Positions 32,190-41,819 of a stretch of DNA of 64,000 nt are shown in pieces. A model generated the notes under the pieces. The model worked only from the letters and a program-made list of their open reading frames with translations, did not search any database and was not told the DNA's origin. The position numbers and the translations under genes are program-made. The DNA is from Musa acuminata AAA Group (Eukaryota; Streptophyta; Magnoliopsida; Zingiberales; Musaceae): the NCBI RefSeq assembly GCF_036884655.1, contig NC_088335.1:40482501-40546500 (forward strand), read 5' to 3'. The first letter of the stretch is position 1. Each line of letters opens with the position of its first letter.

Positions 32190-32790
32190 CCAAGAAGCTG
32201 TGGGAGGTGCAACCGCCCAGGCAGGGAGGTGCCACCGCCCAGGCTAAGTCTCCCAGCGAGACTGGGAGGTGCAACCGCTCCAGCCAGGCGGTGCAACCGC
32301 CCAGGGTTCAGTCTCCAAGCGAGACTGGGCGGTGCAACCTCCTCTGTCAAGCGGTAGCACCGCCTGAGCTCAAGTTTCGAGCTCTGCCTGGTGATGCAAT
32401 CACCGAGCTCAGTCTTCGAGCTCTGGAAGAGAAGTACGACCACTCTGGCCAGGAGATGCACAGCCTAAGCTCAGTCTTCGAGCTCTGGCAGAGAGGTGCA
32501 ACCACCTCTGGCAGAGAGGTGCAACCACCTCTGGCAGAAAGGGGCGATCTCCTCTGGCAGAGAAGAGAAACTTCTCTGGTCAGGAGATGCACCGCCTGAG
32601 CTCGGTCTTCGAGCTCTGGCAGGAAGGTGCAACCACCCCTGACAGAGAAGGTGCAACCGTCTGAGCTCAGTCTTCGAGCTCTGCCAGGCGGTGCCACCTC
32701 TCCAGTCGAGAGGTGCAACCGCCTGAGCTCAGACTTCGAGCTCTGCCAGGCGGTGCCACCTCTCCAGTCAAGAGGTGCAACCGCCTGATC
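32190..32790 (+). repeat. Palindrome array in SIRE-A 5' LTR
   Basis: At least a dozen copies of a GGNGGTGCNACCNCC-like word, most self-complementary. Examples: GGCGGT/ACCGCC (32287-32301), GCGGT/ACCGC (32351-32363), GGTGAT/ATCACC (32390-32404), AGAGGT/ACCTCT (32492-32509). A two-step hairpin at 32686-32724 has AGGCGGT/ACCGCCT outside and CACCTCTC/GAGAGGTG inside. Between them lies 'gagctcagtcttcgagctctg', with two GAGCTC palindromes. The array ends about 50 bases before the TATA box. Related arrays lie at 40020-40620, 43650-43810, 55535-55885 and 60150-60349. Confidence 0.85.
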
Positions 32791-32843
32791 CCGGAATTTC
32801 GGGATTTGATCGTTTTGAGCTCGAAATTTGAATTGGGTTGGGG

Positions 32844-32857
32844 CCTATAAATACCCC
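32844..32857 (+). promoter_or_regulatory. TATA box of SIRE-A 5' LTR
   Basis: CCTATAAATACCCC follows the palindrome array. The same word is present in all SIRE-type LTRs that retain this region. Confidence 0.85.
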
Positions 32858-33570
32858 ACCCATTCAGCACTGAAAAGAAATAGACCAACACCGAAATCTT
32901 GATCTTTTCTGTGATTCTAAGAGCTCAAAAGTGTTGTAAAGCCTTTAAGTCTCCTCCTTCTGTTCTTCAAGTTTTCAGTTGTAAAGTGAGGAGAGAAAGG
33001 TCTGTAAAGGTTGTCTCCTGAGCCTGTTAAAAGGAGAGAAACTGTAAAAGGGCAGTTTGGCCTTCGCCCATTGAAGGAAGGCCCCTAGTTGACGTCGGCA
33101 ACCTCGTCGGTGGAGGAAGCCAAAAGTGGAGTAGGTCAAGGCTGACCGAACCACTCTAAATCTCTGGTTTGCGTTTATTTTTGAGCACTTTATCATTACT
33201 GCAAACCTCCTCCATTACTACTGCACTCTGCGCTTTCACGAACAAGTTCTAAGTGCTGTTCTTCCGAATCTGCATTCAGACGTAAATTCGTATTTTCGTA
33301 CATTACAGTTTACGTTTACGTTTGATTCTGCAGAACTGTCTTCCGTGCTTTTACGAAAGAGTTTCCTTGCAGTTTACACTTACATTTTGATCCTATTGAT
33401 AACTGCAAACTGTCCTCTACAATTTTACGAACGAATTTCAACATTTAGACGTAAAACTGCATTTAGACGTAAATCGGCTTTCCTCTCACAATCATCAGTT
33501 CTCAGTTCACGTTTACGTCTTGATTTCAACTGCATACTGCCTTCTGCGAGTATACAAACGAGTTTCAAAG

Positions 33571-33870
33571 TTTAGACGTAAATCTGCGTCTAGACGTAAA
33601 ACAGCGTTTAGACGTAAATCTGAGTTTAGACGTAAATATGCGTTTAGACGTAAAACTGCGTTTAGACGTAAATCTGCGTTTAGACGTAAAACTACGTTTA
33701 GACGTAAATCTGAGTTTAGACGTAAACTGCGCTTAGACGTAAAACTGCGCTTAGACGCAAACTGTGTTTAGACGCAAACTGCGCTTAGACGCAAACTGTG
33801 TTTAGACGCAAACTGCGCTTAGACGCAATCTGCGCTTAGACGCAAACTGCACTTAGATACAAACTGAGAA
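33571..33870 (+). repeat. 18-bp tandem array in SIRE-A 5' LTR
   Basis: About 17 copies of TTTAGACGTAAATCTGCG with period 18 (17 in the last copies, where GACGCAAACTG replaces GACGTAAATCTG). It lies between the TATA box and the LTR end, so it would be transcribed into the leader. It produces an artificial FRRKSA-type frame (33520-33771). Confidence 0.95.
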
Positions 33871-33989
33871 TTAGCTTTTGCATCATAATAGTTTTTTTAT
33901 TGAACGAACGCAGCTTTTGGTTTTTAATCGCTGTAAGATTTCCGCTGCACTAATTCACCCCCCCCCTCTTAGTGCTCTCGATCCTAACA

Positions 33990-34010
33990 ATTGGTATCAG
34001 AGCCCGGTTA
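33990..34010 (+). promoter_or_regulatory. SIRE-A primer-binding site
   Basis: TTGGTATCAGAGCCCGGTT starts two bases after the 5' LTR and matches plant initiator tRNA-Met. The gag ATG follows only 50 bases after the LTR. Confidence 0.92.
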
Positions 34011-34039
34011 ACTCTCAAAAGGATTAAAACCCAAGAGAG

Positions 34040-35623
34040 ATGGCTTACGCCGAAAACCAAGAGGGCCATTCTATTACACGTCCACCCATGTTTAATGGGA
34101 CGGACTACACCTACTGGAAAACCCGAATGAGGATCTTTCTTATTTCTATGGATTTTGAATTATGGAATCTTGTCGAGAATGGTTTTTCAAAGTCTTCTCT
34201 TCCAATGATCGATTGGAATGATTTGGAGAAGAAGGCTTTCGCTCTAAATGCAAAGGCTATGAATGCCTTATTTTGTGCACTCGATAAAAACGAGTTTAAC
34301 CATGTTTCAACTTGTGAAACTGCATTTGATATTTGGCACACACTCGAAGTGACCCATGAGGGCACAAGTAGAGTAAAAGAGTCAAAAATCAATTTGCTGT
34401 TATACTCTTTCGAACTCTTTCGGATGAAACCGAGTGAAACCATTGGCGACATGTTTACCCGTTTCACGGATGTCGTCAACGGTCTAAAAGGACTCGGAAA
34501 GAGCTTTTCGGATTTTGAGCTTGTTAATAAGATACTAAGATCCCTTCCTAAGAGTTGGGATCCTAAAGTCACCGCTATTCAAGAGGCAAAAGATCTGCAA
34601 AATTTCCCTCTTGAAGAACTAATCGGGTCACTAATGACCTATGAAATGACTTGTAAAGCTCATGAAGAGCAAGAAGACATCCTTCCAAAGAACAGGAAGG
34701 ATATGGCACTCAAAACGTCAGAATGCCACTTGAGAGAAAACTCAAGTGATGAGGACTGTGATGATGACTTGGCACTTCTAACAAGAAAGTTTAAAAAGTT
34801 CTTTAAAAGAAACAAGTTTAAGAATGATGCAAAAAATAAACTTGAACCCAAAAAGGACCAAGTGATCTGCTATGAATGCAAAAAGCCGGGACACTACAAA
34901 AGTGATTATCCCCAAGTCAAGAAAAGAACAACAAAGAAGAAGGCGCTCCAAGCAACATGGGATGATTCGAGCGCATCTGAGGAAGAGGAGTCCAACACCG
35001 AGCAAGTTGCTCATTACGCCTTAATGGCCATCGAAGACGAGGTAACAAATTCAATAGATGCTGATTTATCTTTCGATGAATTATTAAATGCTTTCAATGA
35101 CTTATTTGACGAATGCAAGAGTATAAGTAGAAAATATAAATTGCTGAAAAAGATGCATGATAGTCTTACTTGTGAGTTTGATAAGTTAAAAGTCGAACAT
35201 CATGATAGTTTAAATTCATGTATCAAATGTCATGATTTAGAAACTATGCAAAAAGAAAACCTGCTACTCAAGGACACCTTGAAGAAATTCGAGGTTGGTA
35301 GCAAGTCATTAAACATGATCCTTGCAAACAAGGGTCACATTCCAAAAAGGAGCGGGATTGGATTTGTGAGAAATCCTCACCAAAATCCAACCACCTTCAT
35401 AAAAGGCTCCATCTTACATGTTCAACACCAAACCAAGTGCAACTTTTGTTGCAAATCTGGACACAAGACACATTGTTGTCCATTCAAGAAAATAAGTCTA
35501 AACAAATTAATTTGGGTTCCTAAAGGAACCATGATAAACTCTATGCAACATGATAGAAAATGTAGATCTATTTATGAGGCACCCAAAAGCAAATGGGTAC
35601 CTAAACATCATCCTTTCTTGTAG
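34040..35623 (+). CDS. SIRE-A Gag
   Basis: A 527-residue capsid-nucleocapsid protein that coats the element's RNA. It starts MAYAENQEGHSITRPPMFNG in a good context (agagATGG). The copia Gag core (YWKTRMRIFLISMDFELWNL, ILRSLPKSWDPKVTAIQEA) is followed by an acidic region, then a zinc knuckle CYECKKPGHYKSDY at residues 277-290. The last ligand there is Tyr in place of the usual Cys. A coiled-coil-like stretch (340-440) comes next, then a second Cys/His cluster (CNFCCKSGHKTHCC, from 467). The frame ends with TAG at 35621-35623. The same frame continues without a stop into protease. Confidence 0.95.
   Translation: MAYAENQEGHSITRPPMFNGTDYTYWKTRMRIFLISMDFELWNLVENGFSKSSLPMIDWNDLEKKAFALNAKAMNALFCALDKNEFNHVSTCETAFDIWHTLEVTHEGTSRVKESKINLLLYSFELFRMKPSETIGDMFTRFTDVVNGLKGLGKSFSDFELVNKILRSLPKSWDPKVTAIQEAKDLQNFPLEELIGSLMTYEMTCKAHEEQEDILPKNRKDMALKTSECHLRENSSDEDCDDDLALLTRKFKKFFKRNKFKNDAKNKLEPKKDQVICYECKKPGHYKSDYPQVKKRTTKKKALQATWDDSSASEEEESNTEQVAHYALMAIEDEVTNSIDADLSFDELLNAFNDLFDECKSISRKYKLLKKMHDSLTCEFDKLKVEHHDSLNSCIKCHDLETMQKENLLLKDTLKKFEVGSKSLNMILANKGHIPKRSGIGFVRNPHQNPTTFIKGSILHVQHQTKCNFCCKSGHKTHCCPFKKISLNKLIWVPKGTMINSMQHDRKCRSIYEAPKSKWVPKHHPFL
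35621..35623 (+). promoter_or_regulatory. In-frame TAG between gag and pol
   Basis: The only stop in about 4.6 kb of coding frame. The codon after it is AAA. SIRE-type elements are known to separate gag and pol by a single suppressible stop, which sets the Gag:Pol ratio. SIRE-E has a stop (TAA) at the aligned position near 46531, which supports conservation. Confidence 0.6.
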
Positions 35624-38600
35624 AAAACTAAACAATCGCAAGCTAGGAGCAAGAAATGGTACCTTGATAGTGGATGCTCAAGGCATATGACCGGAGATCC
35701 ATCTCAATTCTCTAAGCTCACTAGCATAGACGAAGGATATGTCACCTTCGGAGACAACAACAAGGGTAAAATTATTGGCAAAGGAACCATAGGTAACAAA
35801 TCCAACCTCTCTATTGAAGATGTTTTACTAGTTGATGGTTTAAAACATAACCTCTTGAGCATTAGTCAATTATGTGATAAAGGATATATTATAAGATTTG
35901 AATCTAATGCTTGCATCATTGAAAAACCACACAAAAATATATCTATGATTGCATTAAAACAAAACAACGTATACACTATTGACATCAATGACTTATGTGA
36001 TGAAATGTGCCTTGCCGTTATGAATGAGGATGCTTGGCTATGGCATAGAAGATTAGGTCATGCTAGCATGAAACTAATCACTCAAGTATCATCTAGAGAA
36101 CTTGTAAGAGGAATTCCTCATATCAAGTTCATCAAAGATAATGTATGTGATGCTTGCCAATTAGGTAAGCAAATTAAGGGTAGCTTCAAAGCTAAGAATC
36201 AAATAAGCACCTCTAGGCCCTTACAATTGATCCATATGGACTTGTTCGGACCAATCTCTACATCGAGTCTAGGAGGTAGCAAATACGCCTTTGTCATTAT
36301 TGATGACTATAGCAGATATACATGGACCTACTTCTTAAAACAGAAAAATGAATGCTTTAGATATTTTACCAAGTTTTGTAAACTTGTTCAAAATGAAAAG
36401 GGATCTATGATTTCGTCAATTAGAAGTGATCATGGTGGAGAATTTCAAAACCATGACTTCCAAGAATTCTGTGAACTCAACGGATATAACCATAATTTCT
36501 CTACTCCAAGAAATCCTCAACAAAATGGGGTAGTAGAAAGAAAAAATCGAAATTTACAAGAAATGGCAAGAACAATGTTGAATGAACATAGCCTACCCAA
36601 ATATTTTTGGGCCGAAGCTGTAAACACTGCATGCTATATTTTAAATAGAGTCCTAGTAAGACCCTTACTCACCAAAACTCCTTATGAGTTATGGAATAAC
36701 AAAAAACCCAATGTCTCATATTTCAAAGTCTTTGGGTGTAAGTGTTTTATCTTGAATGAAAAGGATAACTTAGGAAAATTCGATGCTAAATCTGATGAAG
36801 GAATCTTTCTTGGTTATTCTTCAGTTTCTAAAGCTTTTCGCATCTTCAATAAAAGAACCTTAATTATTGAAGAATCCATCCATGTTGTTTTCAATGAGAT
36901 TTCAGAAATTAAGAAAAATGATCTTGATGATGATTTTGATTCCTTGAATTTAAACGAAACCCCGTCTCCAACTAGCAACTTGGATGCATCCACTTCCGAA
37001 ACATCCTTACCCAAGGATTGGAAGTATATAGATGCTCATCCTAAGGAGCTAATCCTAGGAGACACATCAAAGGGGGTTCAAACACGATCTTCTTTTAAAA
37101 ACTTTTGTGCCAACGCCGCCTTTCTCTCCCAAATTGAACCCAAATGTGTTGATGAAGCCATGAAAGATGATTCATGGATTATCGCAATGCAAGATGAATT
37201 AAATCAATTTGAGAGAAATGAGGTGTGGACGCTTGTTCCTAGGCCAAATGACCATTTAGTTATTGGTACTAAATGGGTCTTTAGAAACAAGCAAGATGAA
37301 AATGGTATCGTGGTTAGAAACAAGGCTAGATTAGTGGCCAAAGGTTTCAACCAAGAAGAAGGTATCGATTACGAAGAAACCTTCGCACCTGTGGCTCGAT
37401 TGGAAGCCATAAGGATGCTCCTTGCCTACGCCAGTTGCAATAATTTTAAGTTATTTCAAATGGATGTTAAAAGCGCTTTTCTAAATGGTTTCATTTCCGA
37501 AGAAGTTTATGTTGAACAACCCCCTGGATTTGAAAATAATGGCTACCCTAATCATGTGTTTAGACTAACTAAAGCTCTCTATGGTTTAAAACAAGCCCCA
37601 AGGGCTTGGTATGAGAGACTTAGTTCTTTTCTCATTGAAAATAATTTCATAAAAGGCAAGGTTGATACTACATTGTTTATCAAGAATTTTGAAAATAATT
37701 TTCTCATTGTTCAGATTTATGTTGATGATATCATCTTTGGCTCTACAAATGAATCTCTTTGTGAATCGTTTGGTAAAACTATGAGTCTTGAATTCGAAAT
37801 GAGCTTAATGGGAGAATTAACATTCTTCTTAGGTTTACAAATCAAACAACTAAGCAATGGCATCTTTATTAGTCAAACTAAATATGCCATGAATTTATTA
37901 AAAAGGTTTAACATGAACAACTCAAAGGCCAGTAACACTCCTATGAGCACCTCCACTAAATTAGAAATTGATGAAAGTGGAGAAAGCTTTGATCAAAAAA
38001 CTTATAGGGGTATGATAGGAAGTTTACTTTACCTCACTGCAACCAGACCAGACATCATGTTCAGTGTAGGACTTTGTGCTAGATTTCAATCAAACCCTAA
38101 GATGTCTCATCTCAAAGCAGTTAAAAGAATATTTAGATATCTTAATGGTACCACAAATCTAGGATTATGGTACCCAAAATCAGAAAATTTTGAGTTAATT
38201 GCTTATGCTGATGCTGACTTTGCTGGGTGTAGATTAGATAGAAAAAGCACATCAGGATCATGTCAATTTTTAGGACATGCCCTTGTTTCCTGGTCATCAA
38301 AGAAACAAAACTCAGTTGCACTATCAACAACCGAAGCTGAATATATTGCAGCAAGTGCATGCTGTGCACAAGTTGTATGGATGAAAAATACCTTAGAAGA
38401 TTATAAAGTTCATCTCAAAAATATTCCAATTAAATGTGATAACACAAGTGCAATATGCTTAACGAAAAATCCTATACAACACTCAAGAACAAAACATATT
38501 GATATTAGACATCACTTTATACGAGATCATGTCACCAATCATGACGTAACCATAGAATTCATTGATACTAAACATCAACTAGCTGACATTTTTACAAAAC

Positions 38601-38668
38601 CTCTAAGTGAAGAACAATTTGATTTCATTAGAAGAGAGTTAGGAATGCTCATGTGTCCGAATAAATAA
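35624..38668 (+). CDS. SIRE-A Pol (protease, integrase, RT, RNase H)
   Basis: Read through the TAG, pol is about 1014 codons long; the first internal ATG is at 35687. The protease active site is [11 protein letters not shown] near 35657. The pre-integrase finger has [10 protein letters not shown] and CDACQLGKQ. The integrase core has [18 protein letters not shown] and NGVVERKNR (D, D, E). The integrase tail has FGCKCFIL and [12 protein letters not shown] has [26 protein letters not shown] and YVDDIIFGS (37718-37744). RNase H has [28 protein letters not shown] and [13 protein letters not shown]. The end is ADIFTKPLS and LGMLMCPNK. No internal stop or frameshift was seen. Confidence 0.96.
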   Translation, partial: KTKQSQARSKKWYLDSGCSRHMTGDPSQFSKLTSIDEGYVTFGDNNKGKIIGKGTIGNKSNLSIEDVLLVDGLKHNLLSISQLCDKGYIIRFESNACIIEKPHKNISMIALKQNNVYTIDINDLCDEMCLAVMNEDAWLWHRRLGHASMKLITQVSSRELVRGIPHIKFIKDNVCDACQLGKQIKGSFKAKNQISTSRPLQLIHMDLFGPISTSSLGGSKYAFVIIDDYSRYTWTYFLKQKNECFRYFTKFCKLVQNEKGSMISSIRSDHGGEFQNHDFQEFCELNGYNHNFSTPRNPQQNGVVERKNRNLQEMARTMLNEHSLPKYFWAEAVNTACYILNRVLVRPLLTKTPYELWNNKKPNVSYFKVFGCKCFILNEKDNLGKFDAKSDEGIFLGYSSVSKAFRIFNKRTLIIEESIHVVFNEISEIKKNDLDDDFDSLNLNETPSPTSNLDASTSETSLPKDWKYIDAHPKELILGDTSKGVQTRSSFKNFCANAAFLSQIEPKCVDEAMKDDSWIIAMQDELNQFERNEVWTLVPRPNDHLVIGTKWVFRNKQDENGIVVRNKARLVAKGFNQEEGIDYEETFAPVARLEAIRMLLAYASCNNFKLFQMDVKSAFLNGFISEEVYVEQPPGFENNGYPNHVFRLTKALYGLKQAPRAWYERLSSFLIENNFIKGKVDTTLFIKNFENNFLIVQIYVDDIIFGSTNESLCESFGKTMSLEFEMSLMGELTFFLGLQIKQLSNGIFISQTKYAMNLLKRFNMNNSKASNTPMSTSTKLEIDESGESFDQKTYRGMIGSLLYLTATRPDIMFSVGLCARFQSNPKMSHLKAVKRIFRYLNGTTNLGLWYPKSENFELIAYADADFAGCRLDRKSTSGSCQFLGHALVSWSSKKQNSVALSTTEAEYIAASACCAQVVWMKNTLEDYKVHLKNIPIKCDNTSAICLTKNPIQHSRTKHIDIRHHFIRDHVTNHDVTIEFIDTKHQLADIFTKPLSEEQFDFIRRELGMLMCPNK

Positions 38669-39324
38669 ACTTGTTAGAATTATTTTTCGGACTATATTGA
38701 ATGATCAGATCACATGAATGCCATTTTCTATGATTATATCTGTAACAAAATCTTGTCCAAATGCATCTTAGTTGTTCGAATGCTATAAAACAGATTTATT
38801 CGTACACTTTCATGAAAAATGAGTTTTTTGAAATAAATCTGATAAAGTGATTCCTGAATATGTATGTCATTCTGTAATATCTTTACGGGTAAAATGAATT
38901 ATAACAAAAGGGGGAAGAAGTTTTCAAAGCAATCTATGTAAAATCCCTCTATAAGCTTTCGTCTAAATTGGTCTTCCTTGTATAACAATGCTTTTTGTTG
39001 ATGACAAAGGGGGAGAAATATATGAATTGATAAACACTGTGATTAGAAATACCTTGAGTGATGCTATAAATAATGTTTGCACAATGCCATCCTTGCATCA
39101 CCAAGAGATATATGAAACATGTGCTATAGTTTGCATTATGTCTTGAGTTGATATCCTATTTTGTGAAGTAAATGCAAACTTGCTAGAATGATAATATGTG
39201 TGCATCATGTAATAGTCCTTCGAGCTTTAAATGATAATGTTCAATTACATGATGAATAGTCACAAACACTATCATACAAACTTGATGATGAATGTCAAGC
39301 TTTGACATCATCCTTGAAGAGATA

Positions 39325-39383
39325 CATCATGATAGGTATCATGATGGGAGTATTGATAAGTTTAACTGATCTAACTTATCAAT
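39325..39383 (+). ncRNA. Pair of conserved hairpins before the SIRE-A 3' LTR
   Basis: Hairpin one (39325-39346) has arms CATCATGAT/ATCATGATG around a 4-base loop. Hairpin two (39352-39383) has arms ATTGATAAGTT/AACTTATCAAT around a 10-base loop. Both recur at 59449-59508 (SIRE-C) and 50122-50180 (SIRE-E). Loop bases differ between copies while the arms are kept. They probably fold in the genomic RNA; function unknown. Confidence 0.7.
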
Positions 39384-39491
39384 ACGTCACTTGAATTCTT
39401 AGGTCTTGAATTCAAGGTTGACTTATCTCAACTATGGCATATAGACAGGGGGAGTTAAGGATAACTCCATTATCAATTGATTGTCATCATC

Positions 39492-39504
39492 AAAAAGGGG
39501 GAGA
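39492..39504 (+). promoter_or_regulatory. SIRE-A polypurine tract
   Basis: AAAAAGGGGGAGA directly before the 3' LTR. The same tract is at 59618-59630 and, as AAAAAGGGAGAGA, before the SIRE-E LTR. Confidence 0.9.
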
Positions 39505-39505
39505 T

Positions 39506-41819
39506 TGTTGAATCTCGGATTTTGATGATGAAGTCAATTGTCATTTGTTGTCTAATCTATGTGTTGAGATAAGTGTGCAGGATTAACTACGATGAAAGAT
39601 AGACAAGCAGCAGGAGTTGCACCGGAGTCAAGTTCATGATCACGTTGGGAGTTCGAGAGTTCGACGGAAGTACGGACGGTCGTCGGAGGTTCTGCGGGAA
39701 CAGATCCGAGAAGTCCAGAAGCTTGCCAAGCGAAGCTCGTCGGAACTCGCCAAGTGGATCGTCGCAAAGTCCAGGAGTTTGCCGGAAGTCCGCAGAAGCA
39801 TCACCGAGGGTTCATCGGATGATCGACGGAAGTTCGCCGGAAACTCGCCGGAAAAAGCAATTGACGTACCGAAGCAAAGCTGCAGAAATTGTCTTAGATT
39901 TAATCGTAGTTAGCACGGTGATTAAGTTAGAAATGGGAGGTGATCCCATTAGCTTAATCCTGGGGCAATTGGGCCCCTGAAGAACTCAAGTTGGGTCGAA
40001 TGGTTCAACCCATTCGAACCCAAGAAGCTGTGGGAGGTGCAACCGCCCAGGCAGGGAGGTGCCACCGCCCAGGCTAAGTCTCCCAGCGAGACTGGGAGGT
40101 GCAACCGCTCCAGCCAGGCGGTGCAACCGCCCAGGGCTCAGTCTCCAAGCGAGACTGGGCGGTGCAACCTCCTCTGTCAAGCGGTAGCACCGCCTGAGCT
40201 CAAGTTTCGAGCTCTGCCTGGTGATGCAATCACCGAGCTCAGTCTTCGAGCTCTGGAAGAGAAGTACGACCTCTCTGGCCAGGAGATGCACAGCCTAAGC
40301 TCAGTCTTCGAGCTCTGGCAGAGAGGTGCAACCACCTCTGGCAGAGAGGTGCAACCACCTCTGGCAGAAAGGGGCGATCACCTCTGGCAGAGAAGAGAAA
40401 CTTCTCTGGTCAGGAGATGCACCGCCTGAGCTCGGTCTTCGAGCTCTGGCAGGAAGGTGCAACCACCCCTGACAGAGAAGGTGCAACCGTCTGAGCTCAA
40501 TCTTCGAGCTCTGCCAGGCGGTGCCACCTCTCCAGTCGAGAGGTGCAACCGCCTGAGCTCAGACTTCGAGCTCTGCCAGGCGGTGCCACCTCTCCAGTCA
40601 AGAGGTGCAACCGCCTGATCCCGGAATTTCGGGATTTGATCGTTTTGAGCTCGAAATTTGAATTGGGTTGGGGCCTATAAATACCCCACCCATTCAGCAC
40701 TGAAAAGAAATAGACCAACACCGAAATCTTGATCTTTTCTGTGATTCTAAGAGCTCAAAAGTGTTGTAAAGCCTTTAAGTCTCCTCCTTCTGTTCTTCAA
40801 GTTTTCAGTTGTAAAGTGAGGAGAGAAAGGTCTGTAAAGGTTGTCTCCTGAGCCTGTTAAAAGGAGAGAAACTGTAAAAGGGCAGTTTGGCCTTCGCCCA
40901 TTGAAGGAAGGCCCCTAGTTGACGTCGGCAACCTCGTCGGTGGAGGAAGCCAAAAGTGGAGTAGGTCAAGGCTGACCGAACCACTCTAAATCTCTGGTTT
41001 GCGTTTATTTTTGAGCACTTTATCATTACTGCAAACCTCCTCCATTACTACTGCACTCTGCGCTTTCACGAACAAGTTCTAAGTGCTGTTCTTTCGAATC
41101 TGCATTCAGACGTAAATTCGTATTTTCGTACATTACAGTTTACGTTTATGTTTGATTCTGCAGAACTGTCTTCCGTGCTTTTACGAAAGAGTTTCCTTGC
41201 AGTTTACACTTACATTTTGATCCTATTGATAACTGCAAACTGTCCTCTACAATTTTACGAACGAATTTCAACATTTAGACGTAAAACTGCATTTAGACGT
41301 AAATCGGCTTTCCTCTCACAATCATCAGTTCTCAGTTCACGTTTACGTCTTGATTTCAACTGCATACTGCCTTCTGCGAGTATACAAACGAGTTTCAAAG
41401 TTTAGACGTAAATCTGCGTCTAGACGTAAAACAGCGTTTAGACGTAAATCTGAGTTTAGACGTAAATCTGCGTTTAGACGTAAAACTACGTTTAGACGTA
41501 AATCTGCGTTTAGACGTAAAACTGCGTTTAGACGTAAATCTGAGTTTAGACGTAAACTGCGCTTAGACGTAAAACTGCGCTTAGACGCAAACTGTGTTTA
41601 GACGCAAACTACGCTTAGACGCAAACTGTGTTTAGACGCAAACTGCGCTTAGACGCAATCTGCGCTTAGACGCAAACTGCACTTAGATACAAACTGAGAA
41701 TTAGCTTTTGCATCATAATAGTTTTTTTATTGAACGAACGCAGCTTTTGGTTTTTAATCGCTGTAAGATTTCCGCTGCACTAATTCACCCCCCCCCTCTT
41801 AGTGCTCTCGATCCTAACA
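39506..41819 (+). mobile_element. SIRE-A 3' LTR
   Basis: 2314 bases, the partner of 31676-33989, with the palindrome array (40020-40620), TATA box (40674-40687) and 18-base array (41401-41700). Inside the 18-base array several units carry swapped variant bases compared with the 5' LTR although the copy number is the same. Confidence 0.96.

Larger units (their letters stand above)
31676..33989 (+). mobile_element. SIRE-A 5' LTR
   Basis: A 2314-base LTR, TGTTGAATC...CCTAACA, equal in length to 39506-41819 with about a dozen differences seen. Layout: a region of repeated 'gttcgccgg'-type words (31810-32030), an array of palindromes (32190-32790), the TATA box (cctataaatacccc, 32844-32857), a T-rich leader, then an 18-base tandem array (33571-33870) and a C-tract before the end. 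Open frames inside it recur in the partner LTR and are not genes. Confidence 0.96.
38669..39505 (+). other. SIRE-A 3' non-coding region
   Basis: About 840 AT-rich bases between pol and the 3' LTR without a gene. It has three purine tracts: 38907-38920 (acaaaagggggaagaag), 39006-39018 (caaagggggagaaa) and the LTR-proximal one. It also has two perfect hairpins just before the LTR. Confidence 0.8.
31676..41819 (+). mobile_element. SIRE-A, full-length SIRE/Maximus-type copia
   Basis: A 10,144-base element with near-identical LTRs, a perfect target duplication, primer site, polypurine tract, and open gag and pol in the same frame separated by a single TAG. Gag with a second cysteine-histidine motif near its end, and the [13 protein letters not shown] protease start, are typical of the SIRE/Maximus group. 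There is no accessory ORF after pol, unlike SIRE-E. It is inserted in a Tat-type gypsy. It looks young and potentially active, except for a changed zinc-knuckle cysteine. Confidence 0.95.

Noticed and set aside
32207..32599. 130-codon frame in the LTR, repeated at 40037-40429
   Set aside because: Product of the palindrome array; identical position in both LTRs and no domain.
32190..32790. Possible tandem satellite
   Set aside because: Units are unequal and the array is confined to LTRs at one position, so it belongs to the LTR.
33520..33771. Repeat protein with FRRKSA units
   Set aside because: It is the translation of the 18-base LTR array, present in both LTRs, with no start or expression support.
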